Below are positions 34,621 to 42,838 of a stretch of DNA of 64,000 nucleotides, one piece after another; position 1 is the stretch's first letter; every line of letters begins with the position of its first letter. The notes beneath the pieces were generated by a model that worked only from the letters and a program-made list of their open reading frames with translations, made no database searches and was not told the DNA's origin. Source of the stretch: an uncultured Treponema sp. (GTDB taxonomy: Bacteria > Spirochaetota > Spirochaetia > Treponematales > Treponemataceae); NCBI GenBank assembly GCA_947165895.1, contig CAMVCB010000006.1:1-64000 (forward strand). The letters run 5' to 3'. The position numbers and the translations under genes are program-made.

Positions 34621-35937
34621 ATGAAACATATTAAGGTTTTTACAAAATTAGCAATGGTGGTTGCCGGTACTTTCATGCTGGCATCATTCAGCCCTTCTCT
34701 TGATGGAAGGGCAGTTGTTGTTGATGAAGGAGTTATGCCGTCCGGGCTTTTTGCAAAGACAGTCGGTTATCTTCCGGGTGATGTAATCAGTGTTTCAAAT
34801 GCAGGGGGAAGCGGCTCTGTTGACCTTCTTGTTATTGGTGCTCTTGATGCTTCGGAAGGTGTGGCTATTATGCTTACTCCAGAGGCTGCAAAAGCTATAG
34901 GAATTGAAAAAGATTCCAATTCAATCGTAAAGATTACCAAGAGAAATGGTCAGGATGACCGTGTTTATGGAAATGCAGTTATTTCATCAGATAAAAATGC
35001 AAACGCTGCTGAAAAAACTCAGAAAGCTGCGGTAAAAGATAACCCTTCTGCTGATTCTGTTGCTGAGGAAGTTTTCCAGGAAGAAAGCACAGCTGAACTT
35101 GCGGCAGAAAATCCTGTTGAAAACCTTGCGGAAGCGGCTGCCGGCGTAAGCGGAAGTCCAATGTTTGATGAATCAGAAGAGCTTTCTCAGGCTTCTGAAG
35201 AAAATACTGCAGAAAGTCCTGCACCTGTAACCGAAAGTCCAGTAGAAAAACCTGCTGAAGAAGTTGCAAAAGATATTCCTGCAAAAGAAACTCAATTTGA
35301 TAAGCTTGTTGATGAGGCTGCGCCAAAAACAGAAGAATCTTCTGCTGTGGCCGTACTTCCATTTGATTCTGTAGAAGAAGAGGATGAGGAAGAACTTAAG
35401 GAGATTGCTGAAATCCCTGAAATTGAAGAAAATAATTCAAATGAGGCAGTAATTCCCGGTCACACTGCTTTTGCCCAGCCTGATCAGACTGTAACAGAAG
35501 AAAGTGATGAGGGAGACTATGATTCTTACGATGCAATTGTTCTTGTTCCGGCTCTTGCAAATCCTCCTGTAAGTGATGATCCTGATTACAAGCCTCTTGA
35601 AAAAACAGCCGCCGTGGGAAGACCTCTCACTCCTGCTCCTGCAAAGACAGCTCTTTCCGGCTCTTCTGTAAGCAGCTATGACAGCCTTCTTGTAAACAGC
35701 GAAAAGGATTTGATTCGAAATACTTATTACGTTCAGATTGCAACAATGCGAGATGATGCAAATATTCTGGAAGTTGTAAATAAATATGGCAATAACTATC
35801 CGATTACCATTGTTCAGCTTTCAAATAATTCAAAACAGATTTTGATAGGTTCTCTTTCAATTGATGAATATGCAGTTGTTCTTGAACGCTTTAAATCATA
35901 CGGATATAAGGATGCTTTCCTTAGAAAAATCAGATAA
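34621..35937 (+). CDS. SPOR-domain envelope protein with RlpA-like N-domain (paralog 1)
   Basis: About 438 residues. A signal peptide (about 1-25) is followed by an RlpA-like double-psi barrel domain (about 30-110), recognised from PSGLFAKTVGYLPGDVISVS and MLTPEAAKAIGI. The NDRGP Asp motif of active RlpA is missing. A long acidic linker rich in Glu, Ala, Pro and Ser follows, then a C-terminal SPOR domain (last 70 residues, TYYVQIATMRDDANI), which binds denuded septal peptidoglycan. The ATG at 34621 is chosen because AAGGATGG lies 8 bases upstream; the ATG at 34609 overlaps it. The next gene is a paralog. Confidence 0.8.
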   Translation: MKHIKVFTKLAMVVAGTFMLASFSPSLDGRAVVVDEGVMPSGLFAKTVGYLPGDVISVSNAGGSGSVDLLVIGALDASEGVAIMLTPEAAKAIGIEKDSNSIVKITKRNGQDDRVYGNAVISSDKNANAAEKTQKAAVKDNPSADSVAEEVFQEESTAELAAENPVENLAEAAAGVSGSPMFDESEELSQASEENTAESPAPVTESPVEKPAEEVAKDIPAKETQFDKLVDEAAPKTEESSAVAVLPFDSVEEEDEEELKEIAEIPEIEENNSNEAVIPGHTAFAQPDQTVTEESDEGDYDSYDAIVLVPALANPPVSDDPDYKPLEKTAAVGRPLTPAPAKTALSGSSVSSYDSLLVNSEKDLIRNTYYVQIATMRDDANILEVVNKYGNNYPITIVQLSNNSKQILIGSLSIDEYAVVLERFKSYGYKDAFLRKIR

Positions 35938-35951
35938 TTTTTCCAGGTTAT

Positions 35952-37265
35952 ATGAAAAAGAATATATTTATAAAGGCAGTTTTTCTCACTCTGTTTGCAG
36001 GTCTTTCTTTTGCGGAGGATGCTGCAGACAAAGCTGATATTACATCAGATTCAGGTATAAATATTGATCAGATTGCTCAGGAGCTTGAAAGCGAAGAAAA
36101 TCTTTCTGAAAAGCAGTCGGCTGAGGATGTTATTGTTGAAGAAGAAGTTTTTGATGCTGAAAATGAAGCTGAGACCGCAGAACTTCCTCTTCCTGTAAAA
36201 AACGATAATTACTGGCGGGGAAAAACTGCGGTTGCCGCAGAAAATGAATTTCCTAAGGGAATTTTTGCAATGGCAAAGGGGTATTATCCCGGTGATAGTC
36301 TGACTGTTTATAACAGCAAAACCCAGAAAACTGTTAATGTCCTTATAATTGGTTCCATTGACCAGAATAATATGGTAGGAATTAAATTTTCTCAGGAAGC
36401 GGCTCAGGAAATCAAAATCACAGATAAGACAGATGCCAATGTAATTCTTGATGAAAGAATAAATCCTCCGGAAGTTCGTGAAAGTGCGGGCGCAAAGCTT
36501 GTAATTTTTGGCGGTGATGAAAGTGATTATTCTGACTTTGAGCAGCCTGTTTCTATTTCGGAAGATCAGGTCATCCTTACAGAAAATGCACCGGAGGCTG
36601 CTGACGTAATTGATGAAATTGCAGAAGAGCTTGAGGCTTCTGAGGTGGCCGGGGAATCGGGTGAGGAAAGTGGAAATGCTCCTGTTCAGGTTTCAAATGC
36701 CGTGGAGTCTGTGCTTCCTGACGGTGTTGAAATTCTTGAAGATTCTTCTGAAAATTCTTATGCGGCAATTGTCCTTGATGTGCCTCAGTCTGTAGAAGAG
36801 CAGGCAGGTGTGGAAGAGGCTGTTATTGAAAATCAGGCGACAGCAGAAGCTGAGTCTGTTTCAAATCCTGTCGCAGCGGAAAAAAAGTCTGTTGAATCTG
36901 CAGCTGATGATGAAAATGCACTTATTGCTGCCCAGTCTTCTGTTTCACCTGTGGTAGAAAATGAACAGACTTTTGATAAAAATAACTTCAAGGGAAAAGG
37001 TTCTCTTCCATATAAAAATCTTATTGCAAATGAAAATATGGTTAGAAAAGGCTATTACATTCAGCTTGCCTTCCTTGCAAACGAAGATAATCTTCAGAAG
37101 TTTATTGATAATTACGGTGATGAATTAAAGCTCTTTTTGATTCCACATAAAAACGGCTATAAGATTTTTGCCGGCGTTTTCACCGATGAGGATAAGACTT
37201 TTGCTCTTGATTATGTAAAATCCCTTGGTTTTAAGGATGCATTTGTTCGTAAGCTTGGCAGGTAG
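35952..37265 (+). CDS. SPOR-domain envelope protein with RlpA-like N-domain (paralog 2)
   Basis: A 437-residue protein with the same plan as its upstream neighbour: a signal peptide (ending near AGLSFAED), a short acidic stretch and an RlpA-like domain (KGIFAMAKGYYPGDSLTVYN, KFSQEAAQEIKI). A very acidic linker of roughly 190 residues leads to a terminal SPOR domain (GYYIQLAFLANEDNL to GFKDAFVRKLG). Both SPOR domains end in a near-identical KDAF(L/V)RK motif, so they arose by duplication. They probably act at the division septum or cell wall, but catalytic residues of RlpA are not evident. Confidence 0.8.
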   Translation: MKKNIFIKAVFLTLFAGLSFAEDAADKADITSDSGINIDQIAQELESEENLSEKQSAEDVIVEEEVFDAENEAETAELPLPVKNDNYWRGKTAVAAENEFPKGIFAMAKGYYPGDSLTVYNSKTQKTVNVLIIGSIDQNNMVGIKFSQEAAQEIKITDKTDANVILDERINPPEVRESAGAKLVIFGGDESDYSDFEQPVSISEDQVILTENAPEAADVIDEIAEELEASEVAGESGEESGNAPVQVSNAVESVLPDGVEILEDSSENSYAAIVLDVPQSVEEQAGVEEAVIENQATAEAESVSNPVAAEKKSVESAADDENALIAAQSSVSPVVENEQTFDKNNFKGKGSLPYKNLIANENMVRKGYYIQLAFLANEDNLQKFIDNYGDELKLFLIPHKNGYKIFAGVFTDEDKTFALDYVKSLGFKDAFVRKLGR

Positions 37266-37276
37266 GATTTGGAGTT

Positions 37277-37405
37277 GTTAGTTGTTAGCGGTTAGCTGTT
37301 AGCACATGAATTGTCTGAAATAAAAAAAAAAGCAGCTGGTTCGATTTTAGAACCGCTGCTTTTTTGCTAATAGCTAACTGCTAATAGCTTATAGCTACCT
37401 GCTAA
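37277..37405. repeat. Heptamer-arm hairpin around a bidirectional terminator
   Basis: The left arm is four heptamers (GTTAGTT, GTTAGCG, GTTAGCT, GTTAGCA; 37277-37304). The right arm is about six complementary heptamers of TGCTAAY/AGCTAAC type (37365-37405), running into the ilvE stop codon. Between them lies an ordinary terminator stem. Confidence 0.75.
37325..37365. terminator. Bidirectional intrinsic terminator
   Basis: AAAAAGCAGC and GGTTC pair with GAACC and GCTGCTTTTT around a 7-base loop, with one bulged T. A-rich and T-rich flanks serve both the SPOR gene on the plus strand and ilvE on the minus strand. Confidence 0.88.
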
Positions 37406-38424
37406 ATTGTATAAATCCATCCTTCAGGGGCAGGTAAGCGGCCCATCTGGATTCCAGTCAATGTGTCGTAGATTTTCTGGAGAACTGGTCCCATTTCATC
37501 TTTTCCATCATTGAACTTAATTTCTGTTCCGTGGTCGTTGATTGTTCCAACCGGGCTGATTACAGCTGCAGTTCCGCAAAGACCGCATTCTGCAAAATCC
37601 TTAAGTTCAGCCTTGTTAATCTGACGCTCTTCAACTTCCATATTAAGAACATCTTTTGCAACTGTAAGAATAGAACGGCGTGTAATAGAAGGAAGAATTG
37701 AGCCTGATTTTGGAGTTACAAGCTTTCCGTCCTTTGTTACAAGAAGAATGTTTGCCCCGCCTGTTTCTTCAAGATAAGTGTGTGTTGCAGGGTCTGTGTA
37801 AATGTTTTCTGCAAAGCCGTTATTGTGAGCGTCTACGATGTTGTAAAGGCTCATTGCGTAGTTCAAGCCGGCTTTGATGTCACCAGTTCCGTGTGGAGCT
37901 GCGCGGTCAAGGTCAGAAATACGAACTGTGATTGGCTTTGCACCGCCCTTGAAGTAAGGTCCTACAGGAGTTACAAGAATGCGGAACTGATATTCATCAG
38001 CCGGTTTTACTCCGATTACGTTGTTTGAACCGAACATATATGGACGGATGTAAAGTGTAGCGCCGCTTCCGTAAGGTGGAACCCAGTCTTTATTTGCTTC
38101 AATTGTTTTAAGAACAGCTTCGATGAATTTTTCTTTTGGATAAACCGGCATCTGAAGGCGCTTGCAGGAATTTTCCATGCGTTCAGCGTTCAAATCAGGG
38201 CGGAAGGTTACGATATCACCGTGCTCTGTTGTGTAAGCTTTGAGTCCTTCAAAACAAGTCTGCGCATACTGAAGGACGCAGGCACATTCGTCAATCTGGA
38301 ATGAATGTTTAGATGTAAGTTTTCCTTCATCCCATTCGCCGTTTTTGTAAGTAGCGACAAAGCTTTTAGATGTTTTAATGTAGCCGAAAGGTAAGTTTCC
38401 CCAGTCAAGATTTTTCTTTCCCAT
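37402..38424 (-). CDS. ilvE: Branched-chain amino acid aminotransferase
   Basis: A 340-residue fold-type IV PLP aminotransferase interconverting branched-chain amino acids and their keto acids. The PLP lysine is in GDIKAGLNYAMSL at about residue 183, followed by YLEETGGANILLV. The size and the N-terminus (DWGNLPFGYIKT) match the longer class II/eukaryote-like BCAT group rather than E. coli IlvE of about 309 residues. A GGAGG ribosome-binding site precedes the ATG. Confidence 0.93.
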   Translation of the reverse strand: MGKKNLDWGNLPFGYIKTSKSFVATYKNGEWDEGKLTSKHSFQIDECACVLQYAQTCFEGLKAYTTEHGDIVTFRPDLNAERMENSCKRLQMPVYPKEKFIEAVLKTIEANKDWVPPYGSGATLYIRPYMFGSNNVIGVKPADEYQFRILVTPVGPYFKGGAKPITVRISDLDRAAPHGTGDIKAGLNYAMSLYNIVDAHNNGFAENIYTDPATHTYLEETGGANILLVTKDGKLVTPKSGSILPSITRRSILTVAKDVLNMEVEERQINKAELKDFAECGLCGTAAVISPVGTINDHGTEIKFNDGKDEMGPVLQKIYDTLTGIQMGRLPAPEGWIYTI

Positions 38425-38534
38425 AATAGTCCTCCAAAGCGTGTCGCAAAAGGCGCGCCATCTTTTTAATAATATTCAAGTTATTTTAATATTATTGCAG
38501 AAAGGTTTCAATGATTATTAAAAAAATATTTTTC

Positions 38535-38562
38535 TTGCCTTTTGCCAGTTTTGATTTATAAT
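38535..38562 (+). promoter_or_regulatory. Promoter of the short FecR-like gene
   Basis: TTGCCT (38535-38540), a 16-base spacer and TATAAT (38557-38562). Transcription from here gives a leader of about 100 bases. Confidence 0.6.
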
Positions 38563-38573
38563 AAAATGTAATC

Positions 38574-38607
38574 TCCGGTTCAGTCCTATGGGTGGATGAA
38601 ATTCGGA
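38574..38607 (+). promoter_or_regulatory. Structured 5' leader upstream of the FecR-like gene
   Basis: The leader can fold as nested stems: TCCG (38574-38577) with CGGA (38604-38607), and inside it TTCAGTCC with GGATGAA around a TATGGGT loop. It matches no riboswitch class I know. Confidence 0.35.
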
Positions 38608-38672
38608 AATTTGAATAACAAATAAAATGGTTTTAACGAAAAGTAGAAAGAAAATTTACCTGTGGAGGGGAT

Positions 38673-38981
38673 ATGAAAAGAATTCTTTCGTTTCTGACCG
38701 TTTTATGTTTGGTCGGCTTTGCTCTTATAGCAGAGCAAGGTTATTCAGTAAAGGCTGTCTCTGGCAGGGTTTCTTACCGCCAGAAGGACGGTTCCTGGGC
38801 ACCGGTTATGGTCGGCATGTATTTAACCGATTCAACTAAAGTTGCTACCGGCTTAAATTCAACAATGATTGTCTATGGCGCAGAAAAGACTGTCGTTGTT
38901 CTTCCTTTGAGTACCGGAAATGTGTCCGAGGTGGTAGCCCGTTGTTCCAATGCTGTTTTAAGGAAAACGGACTCCAATTAA
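38673..38981 (+). CDS. Short exported FecR-like protein
   Basis: A 102-residue protein with a signal peptide (MKRILSFLTVLCLVGFALIA). The mature part resembles the first half of the FecR domain at 6057: VKAVSGRVSYRQKDGSWAPV, then VGMYLTDSTKVATGLNS. The second FecR half is absent, so it may be a minimal domain or a truncated copy. It stands alone, with its own promoter, long leader, GGAGGGG ribosome-binding site and terminator. Confidence 0.72.
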   Translation: MKRILSFLTVLCLVGFALIAEQGYSVKAVSGRVSYRQKDGSWAPVMVGMYLTDSTKVATGLNSTMIVYGAEKTVVVLPLSTGNVSEVVARCSNAVLRKTDSN

Positions 38982-39005
38982 CAGGTTTCTAAGTTGTTAC
39001 CCCCT

Positions 39006-39038
39006 GTCCTGCGGTAAGTTCCGCAGGACTTTTTTTTT
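39006..39038 (+). terminator. Intrinsic terminator after the FecR-like gene
   Basis: GTCCTGCGG (39006-39014) pairs with CCGCAGGAC (39021-39029) and is followed by nine T bases. Confidence 0.93.
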
Positions 39039-39051
39039 GACGAAAATGCGA

Positions 39052-39057
39052 TATAAT
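39052..39057 (+). promoter_or_regulatory. -10 box of leaderless ribF
   Basis: TATAAT ends 7 bases before the ribF ATG. It lies only about 15 bases after the T run of the upstream terminator. No Shine-Dalgarno is seen. Confidence 0.6.
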
Positions 39058-39064
39058 AAAAGTT

Positions 39065-39865
39065 ATGATTTTATATTCGTGGAAAGACATTCAGAATTCA
39101 GTTTCAAAAGAAGAATCTCCTCTGGAATTGCTGGCTGGTTCAGGAATCTCTATCGGAAGTTTTGACGGGCTCCATCTTGGCCACAGAAAAATCCTTCAGG
39201 AACTTGTTGCTTTATGTCAGAAGGACAATGTACTTCCCGGGGTTGTGACTTTTAAGCGCCCCCTTCCGCTTTATAAACATTCTGCTGATTATGCAGGAGA
39301 TGTTTCAACTCTTGAACAGCGTATCAATATAATGGAAGAACTTGGGATAAAATTTGCCATTGTTCTTGATTTTACTGATGAAATTGCAAAAATAAGCGGA
39401 CACGACTTCCTTACAATTTTAAAAAATGTCTGCAATATGAAAATTTTTGTAGAAGGTGAGGATTTTCGCTGCGGCTATAAGGGTGCCACAGACATGACAG
39501 CCATAAAATACTGGGCAGAACAGAATGGAGTAGTAACAAGTTTTGTTCCACAGGTTTTATATAAGTCTGGCACAGATGAAGAAGAAAGAATCAGTTCTTC
39601 TTATATTCGTTCTATGATTAAAAAAGGCTTTTTTTCTACGGCAAATGAGCTTTTGAGTCGTCCCTATGAGCTGGATTTGAAAAAATGCACACAGTTTTCT
39701 GATAAAAATTTACATATCGAAAAAGGTGAAATTGCTCAGGTCTTGCCGCCCTGCGGTATTTACCGGGTAAAATCAGAAAATGGAGAATCAGTGCGTCTTG
39801 AGATTACAGAAAAGGAACTTATTTTTGAGCTTCAGAGTAATCTTTCTTCGGTAAGCTTTCAGTAA
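39065..39865 (+). CDS. ribF: RibF-like FAD synthetase with reduced riboflavin kinase part
   Basis: A 266-residue protein. The N-terminal FAD synthetase (nucleotidyltransferase) domain is clear: ISIGSFDGLHLGHRKIL, GVVTFKRPL, FVEGEDFRCGYKG and ISSSYIRSMIKKG. Bifunctional RibF proteins are about 305-320 residues. Here only about 75 residues follow, with PPCGIYRVK but without the G-x-P-T-A-N motif of the riboflavin kinase domain. It may therefore only adenylate FMN. The position before rpsO-pnp matches the common ribF-rpsO-pnp order. Confidence 0.87.
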   Translation: MILYSWKDIQNSVSKEESPLELLAGSGISIGSFDGLHLGHRKILQELVALCQKDNVLPGVVTFKRPLPLYKHSADYAGDVSTLEQRINIMEELGIKFAIVLDFTDEIAKISGHDFLTILKNVCNMKIFVEGEDFRCGYKGATDMTAIKYWAEQNGVVTSFVPQVLYKSGTDEEERISSSYIRSMIKKGFFSTANELLSRPYELDLKKCTQFSDKNLHIEKGEIAQVLPPCGIYRVKSENGESVRLEITEKELIFELQSNLSSVSFQ

Positions 39866-40020
39866 TTTTTATCTGACTTGATTAAATCTTAGTAATATTT
39901 TAAGATATTATAGTTTTGTTTATACGACTTACTTTGTGATTTCTTCCCAGAAACCCGGGATTTGACCTGCAAGGTTTTTCGCGAATACAGACTGTAATAT
40001 TATTTTTAAGGGGTTCCATA

Positions 40021-40290
40021 ATGGCACTTTCAAAAGAAACAACTGCCGCAACCGTAAAACAGTACGGTGCAAAAGACACAGACACTGGTAACGTAAAGGT
40101 ACAGATTGCTTTGCTTACTCAGCGTGTAGCTCAGCTTACAGCACACACAAAAGAGTTCCCAAAGGACGCTTGTGGTAAACGTGCTCTTCTTAAGGTAGTT
40201 GGTCAGCGTCGTAAGATGCTCCGCTATTTTGAACGCACAGACCTCGAAGGTTACCGTGCATTCATCAAAGAACTTGGTCTCCGCAAGTAG
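40021..40290 (+). CDS. rpsO: 30S ribosomal protein S15
   Basis: An 89-residue primary 16S-binding ribosomal protein. Family features such as DTGNVKVQIALLTQRVAQLT, then KRALLKVVGQRRKMLRYFER are present. An AAGGGG ribosome-binding site lies upstream of the ATG. It is followed by an intrinsic terminator and then pnp, as in many bacteria. The 150-base upstream leader may carry autoregulatory structure, but none was identified with confidence. Confidence 0.98.
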   Translation: MALSKETTAATVKQYGAKDTDTGNVKVQIALLTQRVAQLTAHTKEFPKDACGKRALLKVVGQRRKMLRYFERTDLEGYRAFIKELGLRK

Positions 40291-40308
40291 ACTGAATTCT
40301 TTCAAAAG

Positions 40309-40338
40309 ACCGCTCGTATATCGGGCGGTTTTTGTTTT
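40309..40338 (+). terminator. Intrinsic terminator after rpsO
   Basis: ACCGCTCG (40309-40316) pairs with CGGGCGGT (40322-40329), including one wobble, followed by a T tract. Confidence 0.88.
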
Positions 40339-40359
40339 TAACGGGTAGAAGGGGGCGTT

Positions 40360-40424
40360 GCGGGGAACTCCCCGCTGGGTGGGTAGGGCGCAACGAAGTG
40401 CGACCGTAGGGAGGGGCTCCTCCC
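40360..40424. repeat. Modular hairpin cluster between rpsO and pnp
   Basis: Three hairpins: GCGGGG-AACT-CCCCGC (40360-40375), CGCAAC-GAA-GTGCG with one bulge (40389-40402), and GGGAGG-GGCT-CCTCCC (40409-40424). The GACCGTAGGG between the last two is shared with the copy at 449-484. Confidence 0.55.
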
Positions 40425-40554
40425 TCCTTATTTATCCATTGATTAATTGATTGTTATGGCTTAAAATAAACTATTATTATTTTGAATATTAGTGTAACTA
40501 ATAAATAGAAAAAAGCATGCGTCGGATGTAGTGACGTATGTAGGAGTAAAATTT

Positions 40555-42660
40555 ATGTCTGTAGAAAGAGTAACCTACAAACTTGGAGATGACGATCTCA
40601 TCCTGGAAACTGGAAAAATCGGTAAACAGGCTAACGGATGCGTTTACGCTCAGTGGGGTGGAGCCGCAATTATCGCAACAATTTGTGCTTCATCAAGCGT
40701 AACAGAAGGTCAGGATTTTGTGCCTGTTACAGTTGAGTACAATGAAAAATTCTATGCTGCCGGAAAAATCCCTGGCGGTTTTGTAAAGCGCGAAGGTCGT
40801 CCAAAGGATAAGGAAATTCTGGTAAGCCGCCTTATCGACCGTCCTATGCGCCCTCTTTTTGAGCCGTCTTTCGGTCACGAGCTTCAGATTGTACCTACCT
40901 GTGTTTCTTGCGATGGCGTTCACACTCAGGATATTCTTGCCGTAATTGCAGCTTCTGCCGCAACTACAATTTCTGATATTCCATTCCACGGTCCGGTTGC
41001 TGCCTGTCGTATCGGATATTTGAACGGAGAATACATTGTAAACCCAACCTTCAAGCAGATTGAAGAAAGTGAACTTGAGATTGTTGTTGCTGGAACTAAA
41101 GACGGCTTTACAATGGTTGAAGGTGGTGCAAACGAAGTTTCTGAAGATGTAATGCTTGGCGCTCTGGAAAAGGCACAGGCTTTCATCACTGATATGTGTA
41201 AGCTTCAGGAAGAGCTCCGTGCTAAGGCCGGAAAAGAAAAGCTTCCTTTGAATCCTCTTGATGTAACTCTTGCTAACGCTGAAGAAATTGAAAAAGAGGC
41301 AACCCCGCTTTTGAAAGAAGCCTGCTTCCAGGACGGAAAAATGAACCGCGGAAAGGCTATTGCAAAGGTAGAAAAAGAACTTGCCGCAAAATATGCAGAG
41401 CAGCTTGAAGATCCTATTCAGGCTAAATTGTTCATGACTTTGATGGATGACATTCAGTATAAGCTTCTGCGTAAATCAATTCTTGATGACGGAGTTCGTA
41501 TTGACGGTCGTAAGACAGATGAAATCCGTCCTATTACCTGCGAAATAAACGTATTGCCAACACCTCACGGAAGCGCACTCTTTACTCGTGGTGAAACTCA
41601 GTCCCTCGCAGTTTGTACTCTTGGTACTGCAATGGACGAGCAGTCTTATGATGATATTGATGGAGACAGAAGCGAGCACTTTATCCTTCACTATAACTTC
41701 CCACCATATTCAGTTGGTGAAACTGGTAAGCTTACAACAGGACGCCGCGAAATTGGTCACGGAAACCTTGCTCGCCGCTCACTTGCTGCTATGGTTCCAA
41801 GCCGCGAAGAATTCCCTTATACAATCCGCGTAGTAAGCGAGATTATGGAATCTAACGGTTCTTCTTCCCAGGCTTCTACTTGTGGTGGTACTCTCTGTAT
41901 GCTTGCTGCCGGTGTTCCAATGAAGAAGATGGTTGCCGGTATTGCTATGGGTCTTATCACAGAACCAGAGGGAGACAATCCTTATGGCCGCTATAAGATT
42001 TTGAGCGATATTCTTGGTGAAGAAGATCACCTTGGTGATATGGACTTTAAGGTAGCCGGAACAAAAGACGGTATTACAGGCTTCCAGATGGATATTAAGA
42101 TTGCCGGTGTAACAACTGAAATCATGAAGAAGGCTATGGAACAGGCTCGTCAGGGTCGTCTCCACATTCTTTCTATCATGGAAAAATGTATTGATAAACC
42201 GGCTCCACTTGCCAAGAACGCTCCACAGATTCTTACAATGAAGATTCCTGTAGACAAGATTGGTGCTTTGATTGGACCTGGCGGAAAGAACGTAAAAGCT
42301 TTGTGCCAGCAGTATGACGTAACAATCAACACTGATGATGACGGAACTGTAACAATCTATGCTAAGAACGGCATGAACGCAGAAGCTGCCAAGAAGGCTG
42401 TAAAGGGTATTACAGAAGATCCAGAGGTAGGAACAATCTACCAGGGAACTGTAAAACGCATTATGGAATTCGGTGCTTTCGTAGAAATCCTTCCTGGAAA
42501 AGAAGGTCTCTGCCACATTTCAAAGCTCAGCCGCCAGCGCGTAAGCAAGGTAACAGATGTTTTGAAAGAAGGTCAGCAGATTCCTGTAAAGCTTCTTGAA
42601 GTTGACAAGCAGGGAAGATTGAACCTTTCTTATATTGATGCTTTGGAAGAGCAGAAATAA
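40555..42660 (+). CDS. pnp: Polyribonucleotide nucleotidyltransferase (PNPase)
   Basis: A 701-residue 3'-5' phosphorolytic exoribonuclease of mRNA decay. Two RNase PH domains are followed by KH (KIPVDKIGALIGPGGKNVKA) and S1 (GTVKRIMEFGAFVEILPGKE) domains. RREIGHGNLARRSL and SNGSSSQASTCGGTL are active-site segments. The ATG at 40555 follows TAGGAG at 40541-40546; an in-frame GTG at 40531 lies upstream of that site and is rejected. Confidence 0.97.
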   Translation: MSVERVTYKLGDDDLILETGKIGKQANGCVYAQWGGAAIIATICASSSVTEGQDFVPVTVEYNEKFYAAGKIPGGFVKREGRPKDKEILVSRLIDRPMRPLFEPSFGHELQIVPTCVSCDGVHTQDILAVIAASAATTISDIPFHGPVAACRIGYLNGEYIVNPTFKQIEESELEIVVAGTKDGFTMVEGGANEVSEDVMLGALEKAQAFITDMCKLQEELRAKAGKEKLPLNPLDVTLANAEEIEKEATPLLKEACFQDGKMNRGKAIAKVEKELAAKYAEQLEDPIQAKLFMTLMDDIQYKLLRKSILDDGVRIDGRKTDEIRPITCEINVLPTPHGSALFTRGETQSLAVCTLGTAMDEQSYDDIDGDRSEHFILHYNFPPYSVGETGKLTTGRREIGHGNLARRSLAAMVPSREEFPYTIRVVSEIMESNGSSSQASTCGGTLCMLAAGVPMKKMVAGIAMGLITEPEGDNPYGRYKILSDILGEEDHLGDMDFKVAGTKDGITGFQMDIKIAGVTTEIMKKAMEQARQGRLHILSIMEKCIDKPAPLAKNAPQILTMKIPVDKIGALIGPGGKNVKALCQQYDVTINTDDDGTVTIYAKNGMNAEAAKKAVKGITEDPEVGTIYQGTVKRIMEFGAFVEILPGKEGLCHISKLSRQRVSKVTDVLKEGQQIPVKLLEVDKQGRLNLSYIDALEEQK

Positions 42661-42694
42661 GAAATCGTACAAGCCATTTAATGTAATTAGATAA

Positions 42695-42760
42695 AGTTGG
42701 CGCGAGGGAGCAAAGCGTGGTGCAAAAACACTCTGATTGTTGCGACCGCGAGCCAGCTTA
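42695..42760. repeat. Long-range imperfect inverted repeat downstream of pnp
   Basis: AAGTTGGCGCG near 42695 can pair with CGCGAGCCAGCTT near 42750 across a spacer of about 45 bases that contains GAGGGAGCAAAGCGTGG. It may be a decayed palindrome repeat. Confidence 0.35.
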
Positions 42761-42791
42761 GAATTAATTAATTATAAAACTCGTTCTTATA

Positions 42792-42820
42792 AAAGTCGTC
42801 CTTGCGGGCGGCTTTTTTTT
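42792..42820 (+). terminator. Intrinsic terminator after pnp
   Basis: AAAGTCGTCC pairs with GGGCGGCTTT around TTGC, using wobble pairs, and is followed by a T tract. The aldolase promoter begins immediately after it. Confidence 0.8.
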
Positions 42821-42822
42821 TG

Positions 42823-42831
42823 TGCTATAAT
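42823..42831 (+). promoter_or_regulatory. Extended -10 promoter of leaderless aldolase gene
   Basis: TGC followed by TATAAT (42826-42831) ends 7 bases before the ATG. A TTGCGG at 42802-42807 inside the terminator loop could act as -35 at 18 bases. Confidence 0.65.
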
Positions 42832-42838
42832 AAATGAA

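Noticed and set aside
39892..40020. S15-binding autoregulatory leader of rpsO
   Set aside because: A leader of suitable length exists, but I could not identify a convincing pseudoknot or 16S-like motif.
41779..42516. 245-codon minus-strand open frame
   Set aside because: Antisense to the second RNase PH, KH and S1 parts of pnp; no start signal.
42737..42838. Longer aldolase with 34 extra N-terminal residues
   Set aside because: The extension runs through the pnp terminator and the TATAAT box; KDPG aldolases start near the ATG at 42839.
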